DNA from: Methylobacterium aquaticum
GTDB lineage: Bacteria > Pseudomonadota > Alphaproteobacteria > Rhizobiales > Beijerinckiaceae
Direction of reading: 5' to 3'
DNA: 64,000 nt
Assembly (NCBI RefSeq): GCF_016804325.1
Contig: NZ_CP043627.1
Location: 6,913,001 to 6,977,000, forward strand
Shown here: positions 25,935 through 34,204 of the stretch, piece after piece
Layout: every line of letters starts with the position of its first letter
How positions within the stretch are numbered: position 1 is the first letter of the stretch
Made by a program: the position numbers and the translations under genes
Notes under the pieces: model-generated
Database searches by the model: none
Seen by the model: only the letters and a program-made list of their open reading frames with translations
Told to the model about the DNA's origin: nothing

Positions 25935-26732
25935 TCAGGGCGCGAGCCGCCCCGTCGTCTCGATGAAGGCGGCGCTGCCGGCGATGTCGGCACCGAGCGC
26001 CGCGCGGGCGCCCTCGGCATCGCCGGATCGGAGCGCCGCCACCAGGGCGGCGTGATGCGCCTCGGCCCCGCCCTCGGCGAGGCGGCGCGGCGAGGAGCGC
26101 ATGTCGAGGTTGAGCACCGGGCCGATGCGCAGCCACAGGCCCTCGATGATCGCGATCAGCGAGGGCAGGCCGGCGGCCTCGTAGACCGCGAAATGTAGGT
26201 CGCGGTTGGCCCGCATCGCCCGTTCCAGGTCGGGCTCGGGCGCCCGCACCTCGTTCCGGAAGACCGCATCGTGCTCGGCGATGGTCGCCAGGGCGCCCGG
26301 CGTCGCCGCCCGCGCGGCCTCCGCCGCCGCGAATCCCTCGACCGCGATCCGCACCCGGGTCAGCTCGCGGAACTTGCCCAGCGTGATGACCGGCACCCGG
26401 ACGGCGCGGTTGGGCAGCACCTCCAGGGCCTCGTCGGCGACGAGGCGCGACACCGCCTCCCGCGCCGGCATCATCGAGGTGCCGAGCCGCTCCGCCACGG
26501 TGCGCAGGGACAGCCGCTCCCCGGGCGCCAGCTCGCCGGCGATCAGCAGGTCGCGCAGGGCATCGTAGACCTGGGTGCCGAGGGTGATCCGTGCGAGCGC
26601 GCCCGCCGGCTCCGGCCGGTCGCCCGCCGGCGGCTCGCCGTTGCCTGCCGGCGGCCCGCTGTTGCCTGCCGGCGGCTCCCGGCTGCCTGCCGGCGGCTTG
26701 CGCCCAGGCGCATGCAAGTCCCGCCTCTCCAA
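25935..26732 (-). CDS. GntR-family regulator (FCD domain) with repeat N-terminus
   Basis: A 265-residue FadR/FCD-type repressor. A low-complexity N-terminus with PPAG repeats (residues 13-38) comes before the winged helix (about 48-112, QVYDALRDLLIAGELAPGERL) and the helical FCD effector domain (about 120-250). FCD members usually sense organic acids and bind metal by Asp/His residues; RDLHFAVYEAAG and AHHAALVAALRSGD fit. The start appears to be TTG at 26730-26732 after GGGAGG. It sits between the SDR gene and the divergent second liv operon and may regulate both. Confidence 0.85.
   Translation of the reverse strand: MERRDLHAPGRKPPAGSREPPAGNSGPPAGNGEPPAGDRPEPAGALARITLGTQVYDALRDLLIAGELAPGERLSLRTVAERLGTSMMPAREAVSRLVADEALEVLPNRAVRVPVITLGKFRELTRVRIAVEGFAAAEAARAATPGALATIAEHDAVFRNEVRAPEPDLERAMRANRDLHFAVYEAAGLPSLIAIIEGLWLRIGPVLNLDMRSSPRRLAEGGAEAHHAALVAALRSGDAEGARAALGADIAGSAAFIETTGRLAP
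26623..26703 (-). repeat. 21-bp minisatellite in the regulator gene
   Basis: Nearly four tandem 21-base units with conserved core CCTGCCGGCGG encode the PPAG-containing heptapeptides at the N-terminus of the GntR-family regulator. The number is likely to vary between strains by slippage. Confidence 0.75.
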
Positions 26733-26881
26733 GCGACGGACCTCCCCTCACGTTTCCCCCTCAGCACGGACGGACGGTTTGGACCGTCTCGACAGGCGCG
26801 CCGTTTGATGCCAGCCTAAGTGTGATCACAGATCACGGCAACCCGAACGACCGTGATGCGATCTCGGGCAGGATACGCACC

Positions 26882-28147
26882 ATGACGCAGGGCTTCACCC
26901 CCACGCGCCACCCCTTCACGCGCCGCCGCCTCGTGCAGGGCGGTCTCGCGGCCGGCGCCGCGCTCGCGATGCCGGGCCTCGTACGGGCTCAAGGCACGCA
27001 CCCCATCCGCATCGGCCACCTCACGCCGCGCACCGGCTTCCTCGGGCCGCTCGGCGAATACGCCGTGATGGCGGCCCAGCTCGCCGCCGAGGAGATCAAC
27101 GCCGCCGGCGGCATCGACGGCCGCAAGGTCGAGCTTCTGACCGAGGATTCGGTCAACCCGCAGACCGCGTCGGGCAAGGCCGAGCGCTACATCGAGCGCG
27201 ACAAGGTCGCGGCGATCGTCGGCGAGATTTCTTCCGCCTCGGCGCTCGCCATCGGGCAGGTGGCGCAAAGAGGAAAGACGATCTTCCTCAATACCGGCGC
27301 CAATTCCGATGCCCTGCGCGGCCAGGATTGCAAGCGCTACATGTTCCACGTCGAGGGCGCGAACTCGATGTACGTCAAGGCGGTCGGCCGCTCCCTGACC
27401 GAGCAGGGGCTGGTCAAGGGCAAGCGCTGGTACTCGCTGACCGCCGACTACGCCTTCGGCCACGACCTCCTGCGGGTCGCCAAGGGGTTCATGCAGGGGC
27501 AGGGCGGCACCTTCGCGGCCGACGAACTGGTGCCGACCGACGCCACCGACTTCTCGGCCTACCTGATCAAGATTCGGCAGGCGAAGCCGGATCTCGTGAT
27601 CTCGAACCTCGCCGGCAACCAGATCACCAACTTCCTCAAGCAATACGCCGAATACGGCTTGCCCTTCCCGGTCGCCGGCTTCGGCTTCGACACCGCGCTC
27701 GCCTGGGGTGCCGGACCCGGCAACTTCGCCGGCACCTGGCCGTGCCTGTGGCACCACAAGGTCGACACGCCGTCGTCCAAGGCCTTCGTCGCCGCCTTCA
27801 CCAAGAAATACGGCAAGCCGCCGGAGAACCAGGCCTGGGGCGACTACAACGCGGTCAAGATCGTCGCCAAGGCGATGGCCGACACGAAATCGACCGAGGG
27901 GCCGAAGCTGGTCTCGTATCTGGAGGGCGGCGCGAAGTTCGACGTGCAGAAGCCCCGTCCGGGCTATTTCCGCGCCCGCGACCACCAGTTCATCAGCGAG
28001 ATGTACGCGATCACGGCGCTCCCGGCCGACAAGGTCAAGGACAAATGGGACCTCTTCACCTCGACCCCGGCGATTCCCGGTCCGAACGAGGACATGGAGG
28101 TGCTGGCGCCGACGGCGGAGGAGGCGGCGTGCCGGATGGAGGGGTAG
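26882..28147 (+). CDS. Periplasmic ligand-binding protein, second Liv system
   Basis: A 421-residue Liv-type binding protein. The leader contains twin arginines (PFTRRRLVQGGLAAGAALA) and cleavage is likely near AQG (residue 39). The mature protein starts THPIRIGHLTPRTGFLGPLG and has two periplasmic-binding lobes, as shown by ERDKVAAIVGEISSASAL and RWYSLTADYAFGHDLL. The ORF extends upstream to 26591 but those residues are the antisense of the repeat region. It is divergent from the GntR gene. The cognate permease genes start 361 bases downstream after two repeats. Confidence 0.89.
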   Translation: MTQGFTPTRHPFTRRRLVQGGLAAGAALAMPGLVRAQGTHPIRIGHLTPRTGFLGPLGEYAVMAAQLAAEEINAAGGIDGRKVELLTEDSVNPQTASGKAERYIERDKVAAIVGEISSASALAIGQVAQRGKTIFLNTGANSDALRGQDCKRYMFHVEGANSMYVKAVGRSLTEQGLVKGKRWYSLTADYAFGHDLLRVAKGFMQGQGGTFAADELVPTDATDFSAYLIKIRQAKPDLVISNLAGNQITNFLKQYAEYGLPFPVAGFGFDTALAWGAGPGNFAGTWPCLWHHKVDTPSSKAFVAAFTKKYGKPPENQAWGDYNAVKIVAKAMADTKSTEGPKLVSYLEGGAKFDVQKPRPGYFRARDHQFISEMYAITALPADKVKDKWDLFTSTPAIPGPNEDMEVLAPTAEEAACRMEG

Positions 28148-28186
28148 CCGTCACCGGTGCTCCGGCCCCGGAACGTGGGGCATGCC

Positions 28187-28336
28187 TCCCCTCTCCCGTG
28201 TGGGAGAGGGGTCGGGGGTGAGGGTGACACGCTTCCGTGTGAGACGCTGAGTGTGGTGCTGGCAGCGTAATGCCCAGTGCTTGATCCTGAAGCGTGTCAC
28301 CCTCACCCCTACCCCTCTCCCACACGGGAGAGGGGA
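28187..28336. repeat. Palindromic repeat, family A copy 1
   Basis: A 150-base inverted repeat after the binding-protein gene. Each end is itself a hairpin of the type CCCCTCTCCCGTGTGGGAGA, and the inner arms GGTGAGGGTGACACGCTTC and its complement pair across the centre. Similar but diverged elements are at 33944-34091 and 51627-51729. It probably reduces transcription into the permease genes. Confidence 0.8.
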
Positions 28337-28379
28337 TCCCGCGATTTCTATTGAAGCGGGTGGCGATCTGAAAATGACG

Positions 28380-28485
28380 CTAGAGCATTTTCCGACGAAG
28401 TGGATACCGGTTCGTCGCAGAAAATGCGGCAAAATCAACGACCTAGAGAGCTTCGCGATTGCAACGCGATCGTGAAGTGCTCTAG
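28380..28485. repeat. Short dispersed repeat, family F copy 1
   Basis: A 106-base element with terminal inverted repeat CTAGAGCA and TGCTCTAG. The interior (TTTTCCGACGAAGTGGATAC, then CTTCGCGATTGCAACGCGATC) matches a second copy at 62322-62428. It ends 23 bases before the GTG start of livH. Confidence 0.75.
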
Positions 28486-28508
28486 TCCTTTTGAATCGGA
28501 ACTAACCC

Positions 28509-29387
28509 GTGCTCTTCCTCACCCTTGCCGTCGAGCAGGTCGTGAACGGCCTGTTCCTCGGTGCGATCTATCTCCTGATCGCGCTCGGCCTGTCGCTGAT
28601 CTTCAGCTTGGGCGGCATCGTCAACCTGGCCCACGGCGCGTTCTACGCGATCGGTGCCTACCTGACGATACAGCTCTCGCCCGCCCTCGGCTTCGGCGGC
28701 TCCCTCGTCGCAGCTCCCGTCCTCGTCGCGGCGATCGGCCTCGTGGTCGAGCGGTTCCTGTTTCGCCGCTTCTACCGCGCCGACCCGATCCTCTCGCTGC
28801 TCCTCACCTTCGGCCTCGCCATGGTGGCCGAGCAGGCCTTGCGGATGCTCTTCGGGGCCCCGCCCTTGCCCTATGCGATCCCGCAGGGCCTACGCGGGCA
28901 GATCTTCGTCGGCGATTTCGTGCTGTCGCGCTACCGGCTCACCATCCTGGCGGCGGTGGTCGTGGCGGTGGCCGGGGTCTGGTTCCTCCTCCAGCGCACC
29001 ACCTTCGGGCGCGTAGTCCGGGCCGGCGTCCAGAATCCCGACATGGTCGCGGCTTTGGGCATCTCGCTGAAACCCTACATGGCGACCGTGGTGGGCCTGA
29101 GCGTCGGCCTCGCGGCGCTCGCCGGCGTGATGCTGGCGCCGATCTCCGGCGTCCATCCGGCCATGGGCGCGGAAGTGCTCACCGGCGCCTTCGTGGTGGT
29201 GGTGATCGGCGGGCTCGGCTCGTTCTGGGGCGTGGTGCTCGCCGCCCTCATCGTCGGAATCGTCCGCGGCCTGATGGTGCTGGTCTATCCGGGCTTCGCC
29301 GAGGCCGCGATCTACGCCCTGATGGCGATCATCCTGCTCGTGCGGCCCCGCGGCCTGCTCGGCGAGCGCATCCTGCGGTTCGAGTGA
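28509..29387 (+). CDS. livH: LivH-type permease, second Liv system
   Basis: A 292-residue inner-membrane permease. GGIVNLAHGAFYAIGAYL near residue 36 is the LivH motif. About eight hydrophobic segments follow, and the C-terminus VRPRGLLGERILRFE is typical. The start is GTG 28509. The next gene begins five bases after its stop, showing an operon. It should pair with the LivM part of the following triple fusion. Confidence 0.9.
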   Translation: MLFLTLAVEQVVNGLFLGAIYLLIALGLSLIFSLGGIVNLAHGAFYAIGAYLTIQLSPALGFGGSLVAAPVLVAAIGLVVERFLFRRFYRADPILSLLLTFGLAMVAEQALRMLFGAPPLPYAIPQGLRGQIFVGDFVLSRYRLTILAAVVVAVAGVWFLLQRTTFGRVVRAGVQNPDMVAALGISLKPYMATVVGLSVGLAALAGVMLAPISGVHPAMGAEVLTGAFVVVVIGGLGSFWGVVLAALIVGIVRGLMVLVYPGFAEAAIYALMAIILLVRPRGLLGERILRFE

Positions 29388-29392
29388 CGACC

Positions 29393-31918
29393 ATGACCGA
29401 CCGCAGCGAGAGATTCACCCTGCCGTTCATGGGCCTGGCCCTCGTGGCCCTGCCGTTCGGCCTGTCGGCCCTCGGGCTCACCCTCACCTCGGCCACCGAT
29501 GTCGTGGTGTTCGCGGTGGCCTGCATGGGGCTCAACATCCTGGTCGGGCAGACCGGCCTCGTCTCCTTCGGCCACGGCGCCTTCTTCGGGATCGGCGCCT
29601 ATGCGGCGGCGATCGGCCAGCGGACGTTCTTCCCCGGCACCCTGCTGCCGCCGATCCTGTTCGCCCTCGCCGTCGTGGCTGGGGTCGCCCTGCTCCTCGG
29701 CCTGCTGATCCTGCGGCGCCGCGGGGTCTATTTTTCGCTGCTGACGCTCGCTCTCTCGGCCCTCTCCTTCACGGTCGCCTTCCGCTGGACGGCACTCACC
29801 GGCGGCGAGAGCGGCTATGGCGGCGTCGAGCGCACGCGCTTCCTCGGGCTCGACCTCGACGCCGCCTGGACCTGGTACGGGCTCGTTGCCGTCATCGGCT
29901 TCGCGGTCGTGGTCGGGCTCGCGCGCTTCCGCCGCTCGCCGGTCGGCACGGTACTGGAGGCGATCCGCGAGAACGAGCAGCGGGCGCGCTTCCTCGGCTA
30001 TCCGACCAACCGCTACAAGCTCCTGGCCTTCACGGTCTCGGCCACCGTGACCGGGCTCGCCGGAACCTTGAGCGTCTTCACCCACCGCTTCGCCTCGGCC
30101 GAGCCGCTCGGCACCGCCTTCTCGGGCGAATTGCTCGCCATGGTGGTGATCGGCGGGATGCGGGGCTTTGCCGGGCCGGCGATCGGGGCTTTGTTCTTTA
30201 TCCTGTTCCGCGAGATGCTGTCGATCTGGACCGCCAACTGGCTGTTCTGGTTCGGCCTGCTCTTCGTCGGCTTCATCCTGTTCTCGCCGGACGGGCTCGT
30301 CGGCATCGGCCGGCGCGTGTGGCGCATGGTACGCCCGCCCGCGACCGAGGACGCCGCCATGGCCGGCCGCCGGGCCGGCGCGCCTGAAAACCTGCCCGCC
30401 TTCCTGCGGCCCGACGGCGTGGTCGACGGGGTGATCCTGGCGGCCCGCGGCATCGCCAAGCGCTTCGGCGGGCTGAAGGCGGTCGACGGCGTCACCATCG
30501 CGGTGCGAGACCGGACGCTGCATGCCCTGATCGGCCCCAACGGTGCGGGCAAGACCACCGCCTTCAACCTGATCTCCGGGATGTACAAGCCCGATACCGG
30601 CACCGTGACCCTGGCCGACCGCTCGATCGCCGGATTCGCGCCGGAGCGGATCTGCGAGGCCGGCATCGGCCGCTCGTTCCAGATCACCAACCTGTTTCCG
30701 GCGCTGACCGTCGAGGACAACATCCGGCTGGCCGTGCAGGGACGCCGCCCCGGCCGGTTCGACCCGTGGCGCAAGGCGAGCCGCGACCGGGAGGCCGCGG
30801 CCGAGACCGCCGAGATCCTGCGCTGGCTCGGCCTCGCCGGACTCGAGCGGGCGGAAGCCGGCTCGCTCTCCTATGGCGGCCAGCGACTCCTCGACATGGG
30901 GGTGGCGCTGGCGACCAAGCCCCGGGTGCTGCTCCTCGACGAGCCGCTGGCGGGCCTGGCGGCGGCCGAGCGCACCCGCATCGGCGACATCATCAAGCGG
31001 GTCTCGACCGAGGTGCCGGTGCTGATGGTCGAGCACGACATCGACCGGGTGTTCCAGATCGCCGACGCCGTGACGGTGATGAACGAGGGCACGGTGCTGG
31101 TCAACGGCACGGTCGAGGATGCCCGCACCAGCGCCAAGGTGCAGGAGGTCTATATCGGCTCCGGCACCGCCGCGATGGCGGCGCGTCCCCGCCCGAGCGC
31201 CGCCGAGACGCAGGTCCTGCTCTCGCTGCAAGGTGTCGACACCTACTACGGCAAGAGCCACATCCTCTCGGGCGTCACCTTCGACGTGCATGCCCACGAG
31301 ATCGTGGCGCTGCTCGGCCGCAACGGCGCCGGCAAGTCGACCTGCCTCAAGACCATCACCGGGCTCGCGCCCCACGCCGCCGGCCATATCCGCCTCGGCG
31401 ACGAGGTGCTCGACGGCCGCTCGGCGGCGTCCATCGCGCGCGCCGGCATCGGCTACGTGCCGCAGGGGCGCGGGCTCTTCGCCGGGATGAGCGTCGCCGA
31501 GAACCTGGAACTCGGCCGGCTCAAGCGCCGCACCGGCAACGGCGTGCATTGGGACGAGGAGCGGGTGCTGTCCTACTTCCCGCGCCTGCGCGAGCGCTGG
31601 CGGACGCCCGCCGATTACCTGTCGGGCGGCGAGCAGCAGATGGTGGCGGTGGCCCGCGCGCTGTCGGGCGACGTGAGGGTGCTGCTCCTCGACGAGCCGT
31701 TCGAGGGCCTGGCGCCGGCGGTGGTCGAGAGCCTGTTCGAGACCTTCGACGCCCTTCGCCGCGAGGTCTCGATCGTCATCGTCGACCACAACCTCGATCT
31801 CGCGCTGGCACTGTCCGACCGTACCGTGGCGCTGGAGCGCGGGCGGGTGATGCATGCCGGGCCCTCGCAGGCCCTGCGCGACGACCTCGCCTTGCGCCGT
31901 CAGGTGCTGTGGCTGTGA
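29393..31918 (+). CDS. livM-livG-livF: LivM-LivG-LivF triple fusion transporter
   Basis: One uninterrupted 841-residue frame. Residues about 10-320 form the LivM permease (GQTGLVSFGHGAFFGIGAYA, eight to ten helices). Residues about 345-595 form LivG (Walker A GPNGAGKTT near 381, LSYGGQ signature, LLLDEPLAGLAA). Residues about 605-841 form LivF (Walker A GRNGAGKST near 642, LSGGEQQMV, LLLDEPFEGLAP). No stop codon separates the parts; Met residues near 591 could allow internal starts. With LivH and the binding protein this makes a complete importer from three genes. Confidence 0.9.
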   Translation: MTDRSERFTLPFMGLALVALPFGLSALGLTLTSATDVVVFAVACMGLNILVGQTGLVSFGHGAFFGIGAYAAAIGQRTFFPGTLLPPILFALAVVAGVALLLGLLILRRRGVYFSLLTLALSALSFTVAFRWTALTGGESGYGGVERTRFLGLDLDAAWTWYGLVAVIGFAVVVGLARFRRSPVGTVLEAIRENEQRARFLGYPTNRYKLLAFTVSATVTGLAGTLSVFTHRFASAEPLGTAFSGELLAMVVIGGMRGFAGPAIGALFFILFREMLSIWTANWLFWFGLLFVGFILFSPDGLVGIGRRVWRMVRPPATEDAAMAGRRAGAPENLPAFLRPDGVVDGVILAARGIAKRFGGLKAVDGVTIAVRDRTLHALIGPNGAGKTTAFNLISGMYKPDTGTVTLADRSIAGFAPERICEAGIGRSFQITNLFPALTVEDNIRLAVQGRRPGRFDPWRKASRDREAAAETAEILRWLGLAGLERAEAGSLSYGGQRLLDMGVALATKPRVLLLDEPLAGLAAAERTRIGDIIKRVSTEVPVLMVEHDIDRVFQIADAVTVMNEGTVLVNGTVEDARTSAKVQEVYIGSGTAAMAARPRPSAAETQVLLSLQGVDTYYGKSHILSGVTFDVHAHEIVALLGRNGAGKSTCLKTITGLAPHAAGHIRLGDEVLDGRSAASIARAGIGYVPQGRGLFAGMSVAENLELGRLKRRTGNGVHWDEERVLSYFPRLRERWRTPADYLSGGEQQMVAVARALSGDVRVLLLDEPFEGLAPAVVESLFETFDALRREVSIVIVDHNLDLALALSDRTVALERGRVMHAGPSQALRDDLALRRQVLWL

Positions 31919-31959
31919 GTTCTTACAGTATGATCCACTCCGGGGGAGATTCGCCACCG

Positions 31960-32886
31960 ATGCCAAAAGTCGCCGTCGTCGGGGCCGGGCTGATCGGCCG
32001 GTCCTGGGCCGTGGTCTTCGCCCGGTCCGGGTTCGACGTCCGCCTCACCGACATCCACGTAGCGGCGCTCGACGCCGCGCCGGGGCACATCGCCGAGGCC
32101 CTGCGCCAGCTCGAGGCCCACGGCCTCGTGGCGGACATCCCGGCGATCCTCGCCCGGATCCGGACCCGCCCGACCCTCGCCGAGGCGGTGGACGGCGTCG
32201 ATCTCGTCCAGGAGAACGGGCCGGAGACCGTCGAGGCCAAGCGCGCGCTGTTTGCCGAACTCGACGCCCTGTGCGAGCCGGATACGATCCTCGCCTCCTC
32301 GACCTCGGCCATCGTCGCCTCGCTGTTCACCGAAGACCTCGCGGGGCGGGCCCGCTGCCTCGTCGGCCACCCAGTCAACCCGCCCCATCTGGTGCCGGTG
32401 GTCGAACTCTGCGGCGCGCCCTGGACCGATCCGGCGGTGGTGGAGCGCGCCCGCGCCCTCTACGAGGCGGCCGGCCAGGCGCCGGTGACCGTTAACCGCG
32501 AGGTCGAGGGCTTCGTGCTCAACCGTCTCCAGGGCGCCCTGCTGTCGGAGGCCTTCCGCCTCGTCGCCGACGGCGTGGTGAGCCCGGCCGACCTCGACAA
32601 GACCGTGGCCGAGGGGTTGGGCCTGCGCTGGTCGTTCCTCGGGCCCTTCGCCACCATCGACCTCAACGCGCCGGGGGGCGTGGCCGATTACGCCACGCGC
32701 TACGGCGGCTTCTACGGCCGGCTCGCCGCCGATCCGGCTCCCGCCTCGGTCTGGTCGCCGGAGAGCACCGCCCGCATCGTCGCCGCCTGGGATGGCGGGC
32801 CCGACACCGCCCCGCCGGCCGAGCGCAGCCGCCGGCGCGACGCGCGCCTTTCGGCGCTGATGGCGCACAAGCGCGCCCAATCGTAA
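31960..32886 (+). CDS. Lambda-crystallin-like 3-hydroxyacid dehydrogenase
   Basis: A 308-residue NAD-dependent dehydrogenase of the 3-hydroxyacyl-CoA dehydrogenase superfamily. The N-terminal Rossmann domain has GAGLIGRSWA (residues 8-17) and LTDIH. SSSTSAI, GHPVNPPHLVPVVE and EVEGFVLNRLQGALLSEAFRL closely resemble CRYL1 (L-gulonate 3-dehydrogenase). Such enzymes oxidise free 3-hydroxy acids to beta-keto acids. GGGGGAG lies 11 bases before ATG 31960. The next gene encodes a beta-keto acid cleavage enzyme 20 bases on, so product transfer is likely. L-carnitine dehydrogenase is a more distant alternative. Confidence 0.85.
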   Translation: MPKVAVVGAGLIGRSWAVVFARSGFDVRLTDIHVAALDAAPGHIAEALRQLEAHGLVADIPAILARIRTRPTLAEAVDGVDLVQENGPETVEAKRALFAELDALCEPDTILASSTSAIVASLFTEDLAGRARCLVGHPVNPPHLVPVVELCGAPWTDPAVVERARALYEAAGQAPVTVNREVEGFVLNRLQGALLSEAFRLVADGVVSPADLDKTVAEGLGLRWSFLGPFATIDLNAPGGVADYATRYGGFYGRLAADPAPASVWSPESTARIVAAWDGGPDTAPPAERSRRRDARLSALMAHKRAQS

Positions 32887-32906
32887 GAGTTCAGGAGGAC
32901 AGTCCC

Positions 32907-33836
32907 ATGGCCAAGAGAAAAGTCGTCATCACCTGCGCCGTCACCGGGGCGATCCACACCCCCTCGATGTCGCCGCACCTGCCGGTGACGCCCGACGAGA
33001 TCGCCGAGGCCGCGATCGGCGCGGCGGAAGCCGGCGCGGCGATCGTCCACCTGCACGCCCGCGATCCGAAGACCGGCAAGCCCGACCAGTCGCCGGAAGC
33101 CTTCGAGCCGTTCCTGAAGGTCATCAAGCAGCGCTCGAACTGCGTGGTGAACCTCACCACCGGCGGCGCCCCGACGATGGGGATCGACGAGCGGTTGGGC
33201 CCGGCAGCCCACTTCAAGCCGGAGGTCGCCTCGCTCAACATGGGGTCGATGAATTTCGGCCTCTACCCGATGCTGTCGCGGTTCAAGACCTTCCAGCACG
33301 ACTGGGAGCAGCCCTACCTGGAGGGCTCGCGGGACCGGATCTTCAAGAACACGTTCGCGGACATCGAGCACATCCTGACGACCTGCGCCGAGAACGGAAC
33401 CCGGTTCGAGGTCGAGTGCTACGATATCGGCCATCTCTACACGCTGTCGCACTTCGCCGATCGCGGCGTGATCAAGCCGCCCTTCTTCGTGCAGAGCGTG
33501 TTCGGCATCCTCGGCGGCATCGGCCAGCACCCGGAGGACGTGCAGCACATGAAGCGCACCGCCGACCGGCTGTTCGGCGACGATTACCGCTGGTCGGTGC
33601 TGGGGGCGGGCCGCAACCAGATGACCATCGCCGCCCAGGCGATCGCGCTCGGCGGCAACGTCCGGGTCGGCCTGGAGGATTCGCTGTGGATCGGGGCGGG
33701 TAGGATGGCCGAGTCGAACGCGCAGCAGGTCCTGAAGGTGCGCCAGATCATCGAGGGGCTAGGCCTCGACGTGGCGACGCCGGACGATGCGCGGGAGATT
33801 CTTGCGCTGAAGGGCGGCGATCGGGTGAATTTCTAG
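32907..33836 (+). CDS. Beta-keto acid cleavage enzyme (BKACE, DUF849), copy 1
   Basis: A 309-residue Zn-dependent TIM-barrel enzyme. The family condenses a beta-keto acid with acetyl-CoA and releases acetoacetate plus a new CoA ester (Kce is the prototype). The metal-binding HLH motif is in VHLHARDP (residues 50-52), NLTTGG and NMGSMNFGLYP follow, and GLEDS supplies the third ligand region. The FGLYP type is the one I associate with dehydrocarnitine-like substrates, but this is recall. AGGAGG precedes ATG 32907. It is the last gene of the second liv operon. Confidence 0.9.
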   Translation: MAKRKVVITCAVTGAIHTPSMSPHLPVTPDEIAEAAIGAAEAGAAIVHLHARDPKTGKPDQSPEAFEPFLKVIKQRSNCVVNLTTGGAPTMGIDERLGPAAHFKPEVASLNMGSMNFGLYPMLSRFKTFQHDWEQPYLEGSRDRIFKNTFADIEHILTTCAENGTRFEVECYDIGHLYTLSHFADRGVIKPPFFVQSVFGILGGIGQHPEDVQHMKRTADRLFGDDYRWSVLGAGRNQMTIAAQAIALGGNVRVGLEDSLWIGAGRMAESNAQQVLKVRQIIEGLGLDVATPDDAREILALKGGDRVNF

Positions 33837-33943
33837 AGGTTCTTGCGAGAGAGACTTCGGGAACCGCGCGCTCGACCCTCCCCCGCAGAGGTTAGCGCAT
33901 TCACACATCTCAGCCCGAGTTCTTTCCCATTCAAAGGTAGCGC

Positions 33944-34091
33944 GCCTCTCCTCCCCAGGCGATCTCGGGCTTGCCCGAGATCGCTCAAGCTTGTGGGGAG
34001 GAGTTGGAGGTGGGGGTGGTGCCGGATAGAGCGCAGCGGTCCCTCCTGCACCACCCCCACCCCTAACCCCTCCCCACAAGGGGGAGGGGAA
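33944..34091. repeat. Palindromic repeat, family A copy 2
   Basis: A 148-base inverted repeat between the convergent BKACE and SMP-30 genes. It contains CTCCCCAGGCGA, an inner GATCTCGGGCTTGCCCGAGATC hairpin, TTGTGGGGAGGAG, and the right arm CCCCTCCCCACAAG. Flanks (GCGCATTCACAC on the left, GTGTGAATCC on the right) also pair. It probably ends both transcripts. Confidence 0.78.
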
Positions 34092-34204
34092 AGCGCGCAC
34101 ATTTACAAAGGGTTAGCTCTCAGAGGAGAAGTGTGAATCCGATAGCCCGCAAAGGGGGGAGGGTTCACGCGCGGCAGCGTCGTACCGATGATGAACCCGT
34201 ATCC

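Noticed and set aside
28400..29392. Extension of the LivM-LivG-LivF frame through the second livH
   Set aside because: Same situation: an out-of-frame shadow of livH before the true ATG at 29393.
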